From positions 1 through 45,476 of the forward strand of contig VGFD01000002.1 of the NCBI GenBank assembly GCA_016868975.1: DNA of 45,476 nt, in the 5' to 3' direction. The position numbers and the translations under genes were made by a program. Shown here piece by piece: positions 34,161-42,531 of the stretch; the stretch's first letter is position 1; each line of letters opens with the position of its first letter. The stretch is from Armatimonadota bacterium. Its GTDB lineage: Bacteria > Vulcanimicrobiota > Xenobia > RGZZ01. The notes beneath the pieces were generated by a model. That model did no database searches and was not told where the DNA came from. It saw only the letters and a list, made by a program, of their open reading frames with translations.

Positions 34161-35132
34161 TTATTTGACTACTTTGTAGGTCACGGTGCTCAGCCCGTAC
34201 ACCGCGTCCCGCGGGTTGAAGCGGGTGTTCGGGCCGATGCTCTTGTAGCGGGTGGACATCTGGCTGGCGCGCTCGGCGATCATTTTCTGGATCGCCTTGG
34301 CGGTGTCGGTCACGAACTCGTCGGAGGACGCGACCGGAATGACGCCGCCCTCTTCCCACGCCTCTTCGCGCGCGGCGGTAGTGGCTGGCGGCTTTGAAGC
34401 CTGGGGTTTGGCGGCCTGGGGCTTCGCGGCCTGGGGGGCCGGCGGCTTCGCGGGCTGCGGCTTGGGCGCCGGGGGCGTCGCGGCCGGCGGCTTCGCGGGA
34501 GGAGGCGGCGGCGCGGCCGGGCCGTCGGTTTCAAACTCGTCGGAGGCGACGACCGTGGACGTCGTGGCGTTGGCCTGCGGTTTGGGAGTCTGCACGGTGG
34601 CCGGGCGCGTCGGGGACGGAGCCGGCGGGCGCGGCGTCGAAACCGGCGCGGCCGTCTGCGGGCGGGGCTTGTTGGCCATGCCGCTGATCTTGTGGAAGGC
34701 GGCCATGTCCAGGGGTTTCTCGGTGGCGATGACCTGAATGGTTTCCTTGCCGACCGGGCCGTATTGTCGCAGCAGTTGTCCCGCGTTGTCCCTCAGGTGG
34801 AACGCCTCGCCGGCCTGCACTCGATTTTCGGAAGAGAACGGGCTCGGGCAGATGATGGACGTCTGTCCTTTGGAATTGATGTAATAGAGCACGATGTAGC
34901 AATCGCGCGCCGCGGTGATGGTGACGTCCATCTCGTCGCCGATGCGGTACACCGGCTTGTTCGTCTTCAGGGTCACCGGGAAGCGCGCCCACCTGTTTGC
35001 CTGGCTGGCCAGCGCCGGTTGGGCTCCGATGTTCTTGGTGTCGATGGATTTCTCGGTAACCATGGCGGGCGCGGCATAAGCGGCGCCGCTGGCCCATGCG
35101 GCCAGGAGCAGGCTGAGCAGAAACTTCTTCAA
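34161..35132 (-). CDS. Exported DUF4384-domain protein
   Basis: A 323-residue exported protein. The start is TTG 35132, set by AAGGAGG nine bases upstream; it gives signal peptide MKKFLLSLLLAAWASGAAYA with cleavage before APAM. A DUF4384 domain follows (FPVTLKTNKPVYRIGDEMDV, SIICPSPF, GKETIQVIATEKPLD), a fold found in many exported proteins and often fused to proteases or kinases. The middle is Pro/Ala/Lys-rich with repeated AAKPQ units, likely a flexible or wall-spanning linker, and the C-terminus has a Thr/Arg-rich helix ending TYKVVK. It is divergent from the exported repeat protein at 35275. Confidence 0.85.
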   Translation of the reverse strand: MKKFLLSLLLAAWASGAAYAAPAMVTEKSIDTKNIGAQPALASQANRWARFPVTLKTNKPVYRIGDEMDVTITAARDCYIVLYYINSKGQTSIICPSPFSSENRVQAGEAFHLRDNAGQLLRQYGPVGKETIQVIATEKPLDMAAFHKISGMANKPRPQTAAPVSTPRPPAPSPTRPATVQTPKPQANATTSTVVASDEFETDGPAAPPPPPAKPPAATPPAPKPQPAKPPAPQAAKPQAAKPQASKPPATTAAREEAWEEGGVIPVASSDEFVTDTAKAIQKMIAERASQMSTRYKSIGPNTRFNPRDAVYGLSTVTYKVVK

Positions 35133-35274
35133 GGTGTTGACCCTCCTTTTCGGGGCGACTGTCGCCACCACCCCTTTGACGCGAATCGCGCATGTTTCTT
35201 GCACGTCGCCGGATCTCCTCGCCCCGGCCTTTAGCCGCAGGATTCGACTCAAGGCGCGCGAAGATTGGCGCCGC

Positions 35275-36138
35275 ATGTTGACCCGACGTCGATACTTCAA
35301 CGCGATCTGCGCGGTACTCTACGTCCTGCTTGGCCTCCCCGCGGCCGCGCAAGTGGACAAGCGCTCGGTCATTGAGGGCGGCAAGCGCGTCGGAACCTAC
35401 GAGCTTGGCAAGAAGTGGTCGGCCTATGAGAAGGTCCTCGGGACGCCCAGCAAGACGCAGCAGTCCGAGAACGCCGAGAACGCCCGTCTTGTGGTCTACA
35501 AGCAATACGGCATGGGCTTCTTCGTGAAGAAGGACCTGGTGAACGGCATGTACGTGGACAGTCCCCTCTTCGTGACGGTGGAGGGAGTGCGCGTGGGGAT
35601 GCCCAGCAGCGGCGTCGAGAAGGCCTACGGCGCGCCCGAGCGGGTGGACGACAGATACGTCCGCTATCCCGAGAAGGGCCTCGCGTTTTATTTCGACAAG
35701 GGAAAGGTGACCCACATTTACGTCTTCGACAGGGAAGAGCGCGATCTGGCCAGCGGAGATCGCCGCATCGTGCCCGGCTCGCGGGTCGGCGGAATTCAAT
35801 TAGGCACCAGCCTCGACTTCGTCCTCAAGCAGTGGAAGAACCCGACGCGCCGCGGTCCGCTGCCCTCCAAGAAGGGCGCCGAGCTGTGGTCCTACCAGCG
35901 GCACGGGGTGATCGTGGTGGCCTACGAGGGCCGCGTGGACGGCGTCTGGATATTCAACCCTGAATTCCGCACCGGTAAGGAGATTCACGTGGGCAGCGCG
36001 CGCAACGAGGTGGTTGCGGCCTACGGCAAGGCCGACCGCAAGGAAGAAGAAATGGAGATTTACAGCAAGCTTGGCCTGGGTTTCCTCTATAAGGAAAACG
36101 GCAAGGTTGGACAGATCATGGTCCTCGAAACGGAATAA
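35275..36138 (+). CDS. Exported repeat protein (BamE/SmpA-like repeats)
   Basis: A 287-residue exported protein. The ATG at 35275 gives a signal peptide (TRRRYFNAICAVLYVLLGLP) with cleavage after PAAAQ or nearby. The mature part contains four imperfect repeats of about 60 residues with the pattern GxxLGxSxxxVxxxYGxP, then a Y..LGxxFxxxxGxV.xIxV. Examples are GVRVGMPSSGVEKAYGAP, GGIQLGTSLDFVLKQWKNP and IHVGSARNEVVAAYGKA. This resembles the BamE/SmpA fold, seen in tandem in several phyla. Function is unknown; an envelope role is likely. It ends 14 bases before the malate dehydrogenase gene on the same strand. Confidence 0.8.
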   Translation: MLTRRRYFNAICAVLYVLLGLPAAAQVDKRSVIEGGKRVGTYELGKKWSAYEKVLGTPSKTQQSENAENARLVVYKQYGMGFFVKKDLVNGMYVDSPLFVTVEGVRVGMPSSGVEKAYGAPERVDDRYVRYPEKGLAFYFDKGKVTHIYVFDREERDLASGDRRIVPGSRVGGIQLGTSLDFVLKQWKNPTRRGPLPSKKGAELWSYQRHGVIVVAYEGRVDGVWIFNPEFRTGKEIHVGSARNEVVAAYGKADRKEEEMEIYSKLGLGFLYKENGKVGQIMVLETE

Positions 36139-36152
36139 CAGGAGGCTAGAAA

Positions 36153-37082
36153 ATGCGTCACAAGATTACCGTGGTGGGCGCCGGAAACGTTGGGGCGACC
36201 TGCGCGCAGCGGCTCGCCGAGCGAAATTACGCGGACGTCGTGCTGGTGGACATCGTCCCCAACATGCCGCAGGGCAAGGCCCTCGACATCATGCAGGCCG
36301 GCCCCATCTACGGCTACGACACGCTGGTGATTGGCACCAACGGCTACGAGGAGACCGCCGGCTCGGATGTCGTGGTCATCACCTCCGGCCTGCCCCGCAA
36401 GCCGGGCATGAGCCGGGACGACCTCCTGTTCGCCAACATGGACATCGTGAAGAGCGTCGTTCAGAATATCTCGAAAACCTCGCCGAACGCGGTCCTCATC
36501 GTGGTGACCAATCCGTTGGACGCGATGTCGCAGCTGGCCTGGCAGGTCAGCGGATTCCCCGCGGAGCGGGTCATGGGCATGGCCGGCGTGCTCGACACCG
36601 CGCGTTTCCGTACCTTCCTGGCGATGGAATTGAAGGTATCGGTCAGCGACGTGAGCGCGCACGTGCTTGGCGGGCACGGCGACACCATGGTGCCGGTGCC
36701 GGAATTGACCACCATCGGCGGCGTGCCGGTTTCGCACCTGCTCACCGACGAGCGCTTCGAAGAAATTGCTCAGCGCACCCGCGACGGCGGCGCGGAAATC
36801 GTCAAGCTGCTCAACACCAGCGCCTGGTACGCGCCTTCCGCCGCGGTGGTGGAAATGGTGGACGCAATCCTGCTCGACAAGAAGAAAGTGCTCCCGGTGT
36901 GCGCGCTGCTGCGCGGCCAGTACGGCATCAAGGACCTTTACGTCGGCGTGCCGGCCAAGCTCGGCCACAAGGGCGTCGAGGAGATCGTCGAAGTCAGGCT
37001 GACCGAGAAGCAGCGTGCCGAATTGCAGAAATCGGTCGACGCGGTCAAGGAAAACTGGGACAAGATGACCGCGAAGCTCTAA
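36153..37082 (+). CDS. mdh: Malate dehydrogenase (LDH-like)
   Basis: A 309-residue NAD-dependent malate dehydrogenase of the lactate dehydrogenase-like group. The Rossmann motif is [18 protein letters not shown], the substrate loop [14 protein letters not shown] has Arg as expected for malate rather than lactate, and the catalytic region contains GVLDTARFR and GGHGDTMVP with the active-site His. Length is usual. CAGGAGG precedes the ATG by about nine bases. The following gene starts immediately after the stop, so coexpression with the molybdoenzyme locus is possible. It acts in the TCA cycle together with enzymes such as the ferredoxin oxidoreductase at 45180. Confidence 0.96.
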   Translation: MRHKITVVGAGNVGATCAQRLAERNYADVVLVDIVPNMPQGKALDIMQAGPIYGYDTLVIGTNGYEETAGSDVVVITSGLPRKPGMSRDDLLFANMDIVKSVVQNISKTSPNAVLIVVTNPLDAMSQLAWQVSGFPAERVMGMAGVLDTARFRTFLAMELKVSVSDVSAHVLGGHGDTMVPVPELTTIGGVPVSHLLTDERFEEIAQRTRDGGAEIVKLLNTSAWYAPSAAVVEMVDAILLDKKKVLPVCALLRGQYGIKDLYVGVPAKLGHKGVEEIVEVRLTEKQRAELQKSVDAVKENWDKMTAKL

Positions 37083-38105
37083 GTGACGCGCGTCCTTCTT
37101 CTGATCGCCCTGCTGGCCTGGCTGCCCGGATGCGGCGGAAATTCCGCTCCCTCCGCTTCCGGGACGCCGGCCGGCCTCTTGACCAACGGCGCGGATCCTA
37201 TTCTGGAGATCAAGAGTCCGTCCGGCAGCCGCACGGTCGCGCTGTCACAGTTGATCCGCGAGGTGCCGGTCAAGCGGGTGACGGTCAACGATCCGCTTTA
37301 CGGACGTGACAAGACCTACGATGGATTTTCCCTTGAGGACCTGGCGTCCTATTCCCAGAACCTGCGCGCCGAGAGCGTGATTTTCCACTGCCGAGATGGA
37401 TTTTCGCTGCGCATGCCTTTTGTCGCGGCGCGCAAGGCGGGTCTCGTGCTCACCTTCCACGATCTGGAAATGTCCGAGGGATTTCCCAGCAGCCTCGACA
37501 ATCCGATATTCGTCGAGCGGCGCAACAAGGCGGCTGCCTATCTGCAGGCGCACCATCTCGAGTACGAGCAGGCCAAGCACGGCCGCACGCCCGCCCAGAA
37601 ACGCATCGTGCAAGAATATGAGACGGCGCGCGGCGAGCGGGACCGCTGGGCGCGGCGCGTTGACGAGCTGAACCGCCTGGGGAATATCGGCCCGTTCCAC
37701 CCGGTGCTGCTGCGCGCTCTTGCCGTCAAGGACCTGGTGGACTGGGACGCACCGGACGCGGTGCGGGCCATCGAGTTCGAGCACGTGGTTCCCTCGGGAG
37801 GGCGTGATTATCCGGCCGGGGCGGCCGCCGACAGCCCGGTGATGACCGGCTACAAGCTGTTCCACGCCAAGTGCCTTTACTGCCATGCGATGAATGGGGG
37901 CGGCGGACGCAGCGGGCCGGAGCTGAACATTCCAGTGAACGTCACCGAGTACTTGAAAGAGGAGTACGTCATTGCGTTCATCCTGAACGCGCGCGCGGTG
38001 CGGGCCCGCTCCATGATGTCTGTCCAGCCGGAAATTACCCGCCAGGACGCGGAGCGCATCGTCGATTACCTCAAGTACATGAAGAACAACAAGCGCGTGT
38101 ATTAG
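37083..38105 (+). CDS. Lipoprotein with haem c and Mo-oxidoreductase-like N-terminus
   Basis: A 340-residue lipoprotein. The signal peptide ends at the lipobox LPGC (LIALLAWLPGCGG), so it is anchored to a membrane on the outer face. The N-terminal half resembles the substrate/ligand segments of SUOX-like molybdopterin oxidoreductases (LEIKSPSGSRTVALSQLI, VTVNDPLYGRDKTYDG) but lacks a full cofactor domain. The C-terminal cytochrome c domain has haem-binding CLYCH and a Met in SMMSVQPEI as likely sixth ligand. It begins two bases after mdh. It could pass electrons to or from the iron-sulfur/NrfD protein downstream, although the two need not share one compartment. Confidence 0.8.
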   Translation: MTRVLLLIALLAWLPGCGGNSAPSASGTPAGLLTNGADPILEIKSPSGSRTVALSQLIREVPVKRVTVNDPLYGRDKTYDGFSLEDLASYSQNLRAESVIFHCRDGFSLRMPFVAARKAGLVLTFHDLEMSEGFPSSLDNPIFVERRNKAAAYLQAHHLEYEQAKHGRTPAQKRIVQEYETARGERDRWARRVDELNRLGNIGPFHPVLLRALAVKDLVDWDAPDAVRAIEFEHVVPSGGRDYPAGAAADSPVMTGYKLFHAKCLYCHAMNGGGGRSGPELNIPVNVTEYLKEEYVIAFILNARAVRARSMMSVQPEITRQDAERIVDYLKYMKNNKRVY

Positions 38106-38281
38106 GACGCCCTTTTCCCTTCCAGTGCTTACGAATCCATAAACCCCGATGATTGCTGGGTTCAACGTGTAGCACATCGTGACTTCGTTGGAGGGTGCCC
38201 TTGCTGACGCGCCGGGCACCTATCACGGGCAGGGCGGTCTGCTGGACAGGACGCGGTTCGTGGGAGCCCGAACGTCCTCGC

Positions 38282-39721
38282 ATGCCGAAGTACGGATTTC
38301 TGATCGACAATCGCAAGTGTATCGGGTGCCACGCGTGCACCGTGGCGTGCAAGCAGGAGCACGAGGTGCCGCTGGGGCGTTTTCGCACGTGGGTGAAGTA
38401 CGTCGAGCAGGGCGCTTTCCCCGAGACCCGGCGGCACTTTTCGGTGATGCGCTGCAATCACTGCGAGCGGCCGCCCTGCGTTGCGATCTGCCCGGTGACC
38501 GCGCTGTACAAACGCGACGACGGCATCGTGGACTTCGATCCCGAGGTGTGCATCGGGTGCAAGGCCTGCATGCAGGCGTGCCCCTACGACGCGCTGTTTA
38601 TCGAGCCGTCCGGCGGGGCCGCCAATAAGTGCAATTTCTGCGCGCACCGCATCGAGTCTCGCCGCGAGCCCCCGTGCGTGACCGTCTGTCCGGAGCAGGC
38701 CATCGTGATGGGCGACCTGGAGGACCCCGAGTCGCTGATACGGCGCCTGATAGAAGCGCACCCGGTGACAGTGCGCGCGCCGGAAAAGGCCACACGGCCG
38801 CAATTGTATTACATTGACGGGACGCCGGCGTCGCTGGATCCGCTGGCCGCGCCGGAGCGCCAGGAATATCTCTGGAGCCAGTCCACCGCGTCGTCAGTGC
38901 CGCTCGCGTACACTGAGGAAGAATTGCAGGTGCTGGCGCGGCGAACGTACGATATCGGCCACGAGCGGCCCTGGGGCTGGAAGGTCGGTGCGTACTTGTG
39001 GACCAAGTCGATCGCCAGCGGGGCTTTTCTGGTGCCGATTCTACTCTGGATGGCGGGCGCGTGGCAGGTGCACGATGCGGTTCGGGGCGCCTGGATGGCA
39101 CTGGTATTTTTGGGAATCACCAACGTCCTGCTGGTGGCGGATTTGAAGCGGCCATGGAAATTCTTGTCGATTTTGCTGCGGCCGCAGCGAAAATCCTGGC
39201 TGGTCAAAGGCGCGTACGTCTTGATTGGCTACGGGGCCGTGCTTTCCGCCTTTGTTGTGACTCCGTTTTCGGAGGCGCGGATGCTGTTGCTGGCGCTCGG
39301 GCTGCCGCTTTCCATGATGACCGCCGCCTACACCGCATGGTTGTTCGAGCAGTGTGAGGCGCGCGATCTGTGGCACTCCCGGTGGCTGGCGCCGCATCTC
39401 GTGCTGCAGGCGGTGATCGCGGGCAGCGCATGTCTGGGAGTTGGCGCACTGCTGGGCGCCGCGCTCTTGTTGGAGATGCTCGTATTTCTGCCGCTCGAGC
39501 TGCGCGGCCACACTCGGGCTGGGAAGCAGGCGGCGGCCATCATCACCCGGGGCGCGCTGTCGATGTTTTTCTGGATGGGCGTGGTGTGCCTGGGGCATTT
39601 GCTGCCGCTGCTGTTGCTTGCCAGCGGATTCTCGCTAATGGCCGCAGTATTTGCGCTCGGCGGATTGCTGCTCTGGGAGCATCTGTACGTCGTAGCAGGA
39701 CAGGCGGTGCCTCTGAGTTGA
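38282..39721 (+). CDS. Fused ferredoxin-like/NrfD membrane subunit
   Basis: A 479-residue fusion of the two accessory subunits of a complex iron-sulfur molybdoenzyme. Residues 1-180 carry four [4Fe-4S] cysteine clusters typical of DmsB/PsrB-type proteins (CIGCHACTVAC, CNHCERPPC, CIGCKACMQAC, CNFC). Residues about 240-479 are an NrfD/PsrC-type integral membrane domain with eight or so helices that exchanges electrons with the quinone pool. A frame extends upstream, but the ATG at 38282 gives the canonical MPKYGFLIDNRKC start; there is no Tat signal. The TTGA overlap with the next gene indicates tight coupling. Fusion of these subunits is less common than separate genes. Confidence 0.88.
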   Translation: MPKYGFLIDNRKCIGCHACTVACKQEHEVPLGRFRTWVKYVEQGAFPETRRHFSVMRCNHCERPPCVAICPVTALYKRDDGIVDFDPEVCIGCKACMQACPYDALFIEPSGGAANKCNFCAHRIESRREPPCVTVCPEQAIVMGDLEDPESLIRRLIEAHPVTVRAPEKATRPQLYYIDGTPASLDPLAAPERQEYLWSQSTASSVPLAYTEEELQVLARRTYDIGHERPWGWKVGAYLWTKSIASGAFLVPILLWMAGAWQVHDAVRGAWMALVFLGITNVLLVADLKRPWKFLSILLRPQRKSWLVKGAYVLIGYGAVLSAFVVTPFSEARMLLLALGLPLSMMTAAYTAWLFEQCEARDLWHSRWLAPHLVLQAVIAGSACLGVGALLGAALLLEMLVFLPLELRGHTRAGKQAAAIITRGALSMFFWMGVVCLGHLLPLLLLASGFSLMAAVFALGGLLLWEHLYVVAGQAVPLS

Positions 39722-42408
39722 GCGAGACGATTTTTGGATCGCGCGGGCCGCACGCGGCTGCTTCAGGGCCGGTGGCGTATCCTCCGCCGGAGACCTGGGA
39801 CGACTGGGTCGAGTACGACGCGAAAGCCTGGCCCCGAAAAAGGGAACGGCGCTACATGCTGGTTCCCACCATTTGTTTCAATTGCGAGGCGGCGTGCGGG
39901 CTGCTCGCCTTTGTAGACAAAGAAACGATGAAGATCCAGCGTCTGGAGGGAAATCCGCACCACCCCGGCAGCCGCGGACGCAACTGCGCCAAGGGTCCCG
40001 CCACCATGAGCCAGGTGAACGATCCGGAGCGCATCCTGTATCCTTTGAAGCGGGTGGGCCCGCGTGGCGGCGGCAAGTGGGAGCGCGTTTCATGGGACGC
40101 GGTGATGCGCGATCTGGCCGGCCGCTTGCGCAAGGCGTTGCAAGAAGATCGTCGCACCGAGGTGATGTACCACGTGGGGCGGCCCGGGCACGACGGCTAC
40201 ATGGATCGCGTGCTGCAGGCCTGGGGCGTGGACGGCCACAACAGCCACACGAATATCTGCTCGGCCTCCGCGCGCGTGGGATACATGCTGTGGAAAGGCT
40301 CCGATCGGCCGGCTCCGGATTATGCGAACGCGCGCTTTATTCTTCTGCTGTCGTCGCACCTGGAGGCCGGGCATTATTTCAATCCGCACGCGCAGCGCAT
40401 CATCGAGGCGAAGATGAGCGGCGCGAAAATTGCCACGGTCGACGTGCGCCTGTCCAACACCGCCTCGATGTCGGACTACTGGCTGCCCACCTGGCCGGGC
40501 AGCGAGGCCGCATTGCTGCTGGCCATGGCAAAGGTCCTGATGGACGAGGATCTGGTCGACTGGGCCTTCGTCGAGAAATGGGTCAACTGGCGCGAGTGGC
40601 TGGAAGCCGAATTTCCGGATGGGCCGGCGACGTTTGAGCGCTTTCAGCAGCGCCTGCGCGCGCAATATGCGGACTTCACGCTGGAGTATGCGGCGCGCGA
40701 GACGCGCATCGAGCCGTCGGTCATCGCGGAGGTGGCCCGCGAGATCGGTCGGGCCGGCTCGCGGTTCACCGCGCACGTGTGGCGCAACACGGCCAGTGGC
40801 AACCTGGGCGGATGGCAGGTGGCGCGCGCCCTGATGCTGCTTCACGTGTTGACCGGGAGCGTGGGCACCGAGGGCGGCCTGCTCCCCAACGAGTGGGCCA
40901 AGTTCGTGCCGAAGCCGTTCGTCAAGCCGCCGCCGCAGAAGGTGTGGAGCGAGATTTTATTTCCCGTCGAGTGGCCGCTGGCGCACTACGAGATGTCGTT
41001 TCTGTTGCCGCACTTGCTGCGCGAGCGGAACGAGCGTCTCGATCTGTATTTTACGCGCGTGTTCAATCCGGTGTGGACGTACCCGGACGGCTTCTCCTGG
41101 ATCGAGATGCTGCGCGATGAGTCCCGCGTGGGGTTGCACGCCGCGCTGACGCCGATCTGGAGCGAGACGGCGTGGTACGCGGACTACGTGCTTCCCACCG
41201 GCCTGGGCGCCGAGCGGCATGACTTGATGAGCCAGGAGACGCACGCATCCCAGTGGATTTCTTTCCGCCAGCCGGTGATGCGGCGCGCAATGGAGCGCAT
41301 GGGACGCACCGTGACGGACACGCGCGAGGCGAATCCCGGCGAGGTCTGGGAAGAGGACGAGTTCTGGATCGAGCTGTCCTGGCTGGCGGACCCCGACGGG
41401 AGCCTGGGCATTCGACAATATTTTGAGTCGCCGTACCGGCCCGGCGCGAAAGTCTCCGTGGAAGAATATTATCGGTGGATATTTGAGAACTCGGTGCCGG
41501 GACTTCCAGAAGCGGCCGCGAAGGAAGGGCTCGATCCTTACGGATACATGACGAAGTACGGCGCCTTCGAGGTGAGCCGCGACACGCACGGGCGGCACGA
41601 GGTGACCGGCCAGTTTCCCACCCCGTCGCGCAAGCTCGAGTTCTACTCGCCGACAATGAAGGAGTGGGGCTGGGAGGAAGAGTCGCTGCCCGGCTACGTG
41701 ATGAGCCACGTGCACCCGGATCGGCTGGGCGCGGGAGAATATTTGCTGGTGCCAACCTTCCGCCTGCCCACGCTGATCCACAGCCGCAGCGGAAATGCCA
41801 AGTGGCTGTACGAGATTTCCCACCGCAACCCGCTCTGGGTCCACCCGAGCGATGCCGAGCGACTGAGTCTGGACGAGGGCTCGCTGGTGCGGGTGACCAC
41901 GGAGATCGGATATTTCGTGACGCGCGCCTGGCCCACGGAGGGCATCCGCCCGGGCATCGTGGGCTGCTCGCATCACCTGGGCCGCTGGCGCCTGCAGGAT
42001 GACGTCGGCGGAGAACGCTGGAGCACCAGCCTGGTAAGCCTGGCGGAAGAGGCGCCGGGCAAGTGGCGCATGCGCCAGAAGGAAGGCATCAAGCCATTCG
42101 CCTCAGCCGATCCGGACTCCGAGCGAGTCTGGTGGACCGACGCGGGCGTGCATCAGAATATCACGTTTCCAGTGCAGCCGGACCCGGTGAGCGGCATGCA
42201 CTGCTGGCACCAGAAGGTCCGCGTCACCCGGGCCAGCGATGACGACCGCTACGGCGACGTGTTCGTGGACACGAACGAGGCCTACGAAGTGTACTTGCGC
42301 TGGAAGAAAATGACCCGCCCGGGTCCGGGCCCCGACGGCCTGCGCCGCCCGCTGTGGCTGAAACGCCCGGTCCGCCCGGAGGAGGCGGCGTTCTACGTGC
42401 CTCGTTGA
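39718..42408 (+). CDS. Molybdopterin oxidoreductase catalytic subunit (PsrA/PhsA-like)
   Basis: An 896-residue molybdenum/tungsten-bis-MGD enzyme of the DMSO reductase superfamily. The start is TTG 39718, overlapping the upstream stop. A [4Fe-4S] motif CFNCEAACG with the distant Cys of GRNCAKGP lies near residues 54-91. NICSASARVG near 183 aligns with the Mo-ligating Cys region of polysulfide/thiosulfate/arsenate-type enzymes. The C-terminal MoCo-binding domain begins near 690. The natural substrate cannot be inferred; polysulfide, thiosulfate, nitrate or another oxyanion are options. It has no twin-arginine signal peptide, so it probably faces the cytoplasm. It is the terminal gene of the three-gene enzyme locus. 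Confidence 0.9.
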   Translation: MSETIFGSRGPHAAASGPVAYPPPETWDDWVEYDAKAWPRKRERRYMLVPTICFNCEAACGLLAFVDKETMKIQRLEGNPHHPGSRGRNCAKGPATMSQVNDPERILYPLKRVGPRGGGKWERVSWDAVMRDLAGRLRKALQEDRRTEVMYHVGRPGHDGYMDRVLQAWGVDGHNSHTNICSASARVGYMLWKGSDRPAPDYANARFILLLSSHLEAGHYFNPHAQRIIEAKMSGAKIATVDVRLSNTASMSDYWLPTWPGSEAALLLAMAKVLMDEDLVDWAFVEKWVNWREWLEAEFPDGPATFERFQQRLRAQYADFTLEYAARETRIEPSVIAEVAREIGRAGSRFTAHVWRNTASGNLGGWQVARALMLLHVLTGSVGTEGGLLPNEWAKFVPKPFVKPPPQKVWSEILFPVEWPLAHYEMSFLLPHLLRERNERLDLYFTRVFNPVWTYPDGFSWIEMLRDESRVGLHAALTPIWSETAWYADYVLPTGLGAERHDLMSQETHASQWISFRQPVMRRAMERMGRTVTDTREANPGEVWEEDEFWIELSWLADPDGSLGIRQYFESPYRPGAKVSVEEYYRWIFENSVPGLPEAAAKEGLDPYGYMTKYGAFEVSRDTHGRHEVTGQFPTPSRKLEFYSPTMKEWGWEEESLPGYVMSHVHPDRLGAGEYLLVPTFRLPTLIHSRSGNAKWLYEISHRNPLWVHPSDAERLSLDEGSLVRVTTEIGYFVTRAWPTEGIRPGIVGCSHHLGRWRLQDDVGGERWSTSLVSLAEEAPGKWRMRQKEGIKPFASADPDSERVWWTDAGVHQNITFPVQPDPVSGMHCWHQKVRVTRASDDDRYGDVFVDTNEAYEVYLRWKKMTRPGPGPDGLRRPLWLKRPVRPEEAAFYVPR

Positions 42409-42428
42409 CGACCGGCCGACTCACGGCG

Positions 42429-42521
42429 TGAAGCCACCGGGTGGCTAAAGTCGGTCAAATGAAGCCACCGGGTGGCTAAATTCGCTCAAGTGAAGCCGAC
42501 TGCGGGCTAAACTCGCGTGCC
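42429..42521. repeat. Three tandem 31-bp palindromic repeats
   Basis: Units starting TGAAGCC at 42429, 42460 and 42491 are exactly 31 bases apart. The first two share a 7-bp perfect palindrome, AGCCACC and GGTGGCT around a single G, followed by CTAAA and a variable tail (GTCGGTCAAA; TTCGCTCAAG). The third has diverged to AGCCGACTGCGGGCT but can still fold. They lie between the convergent molybdoenzyme and YidD-fusion genes. They may act as bidirectional terminators or belong to a dispersed genomic repeat family. Confidence 0.8.
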
Positions 42522-42531
42522 CAGCGTCGGA

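Noticed and set aside
39370-39717. An upstream extension of the molybdoenzyme catalytic subunit
   Set aside because: It overlaps the NrfD membrane domain of the preceding gene, and the codons resemble antisense-like Arg/Gly-rich sequence. The TTG at 39718 overlapping the previous stop is more natural.
42429-42521. CRISPR array
   Set aside because: Three directly abutting units with short degenerate tails instead of unique 30-40 bp spacers, palindromic cores and no cas genes nearby.
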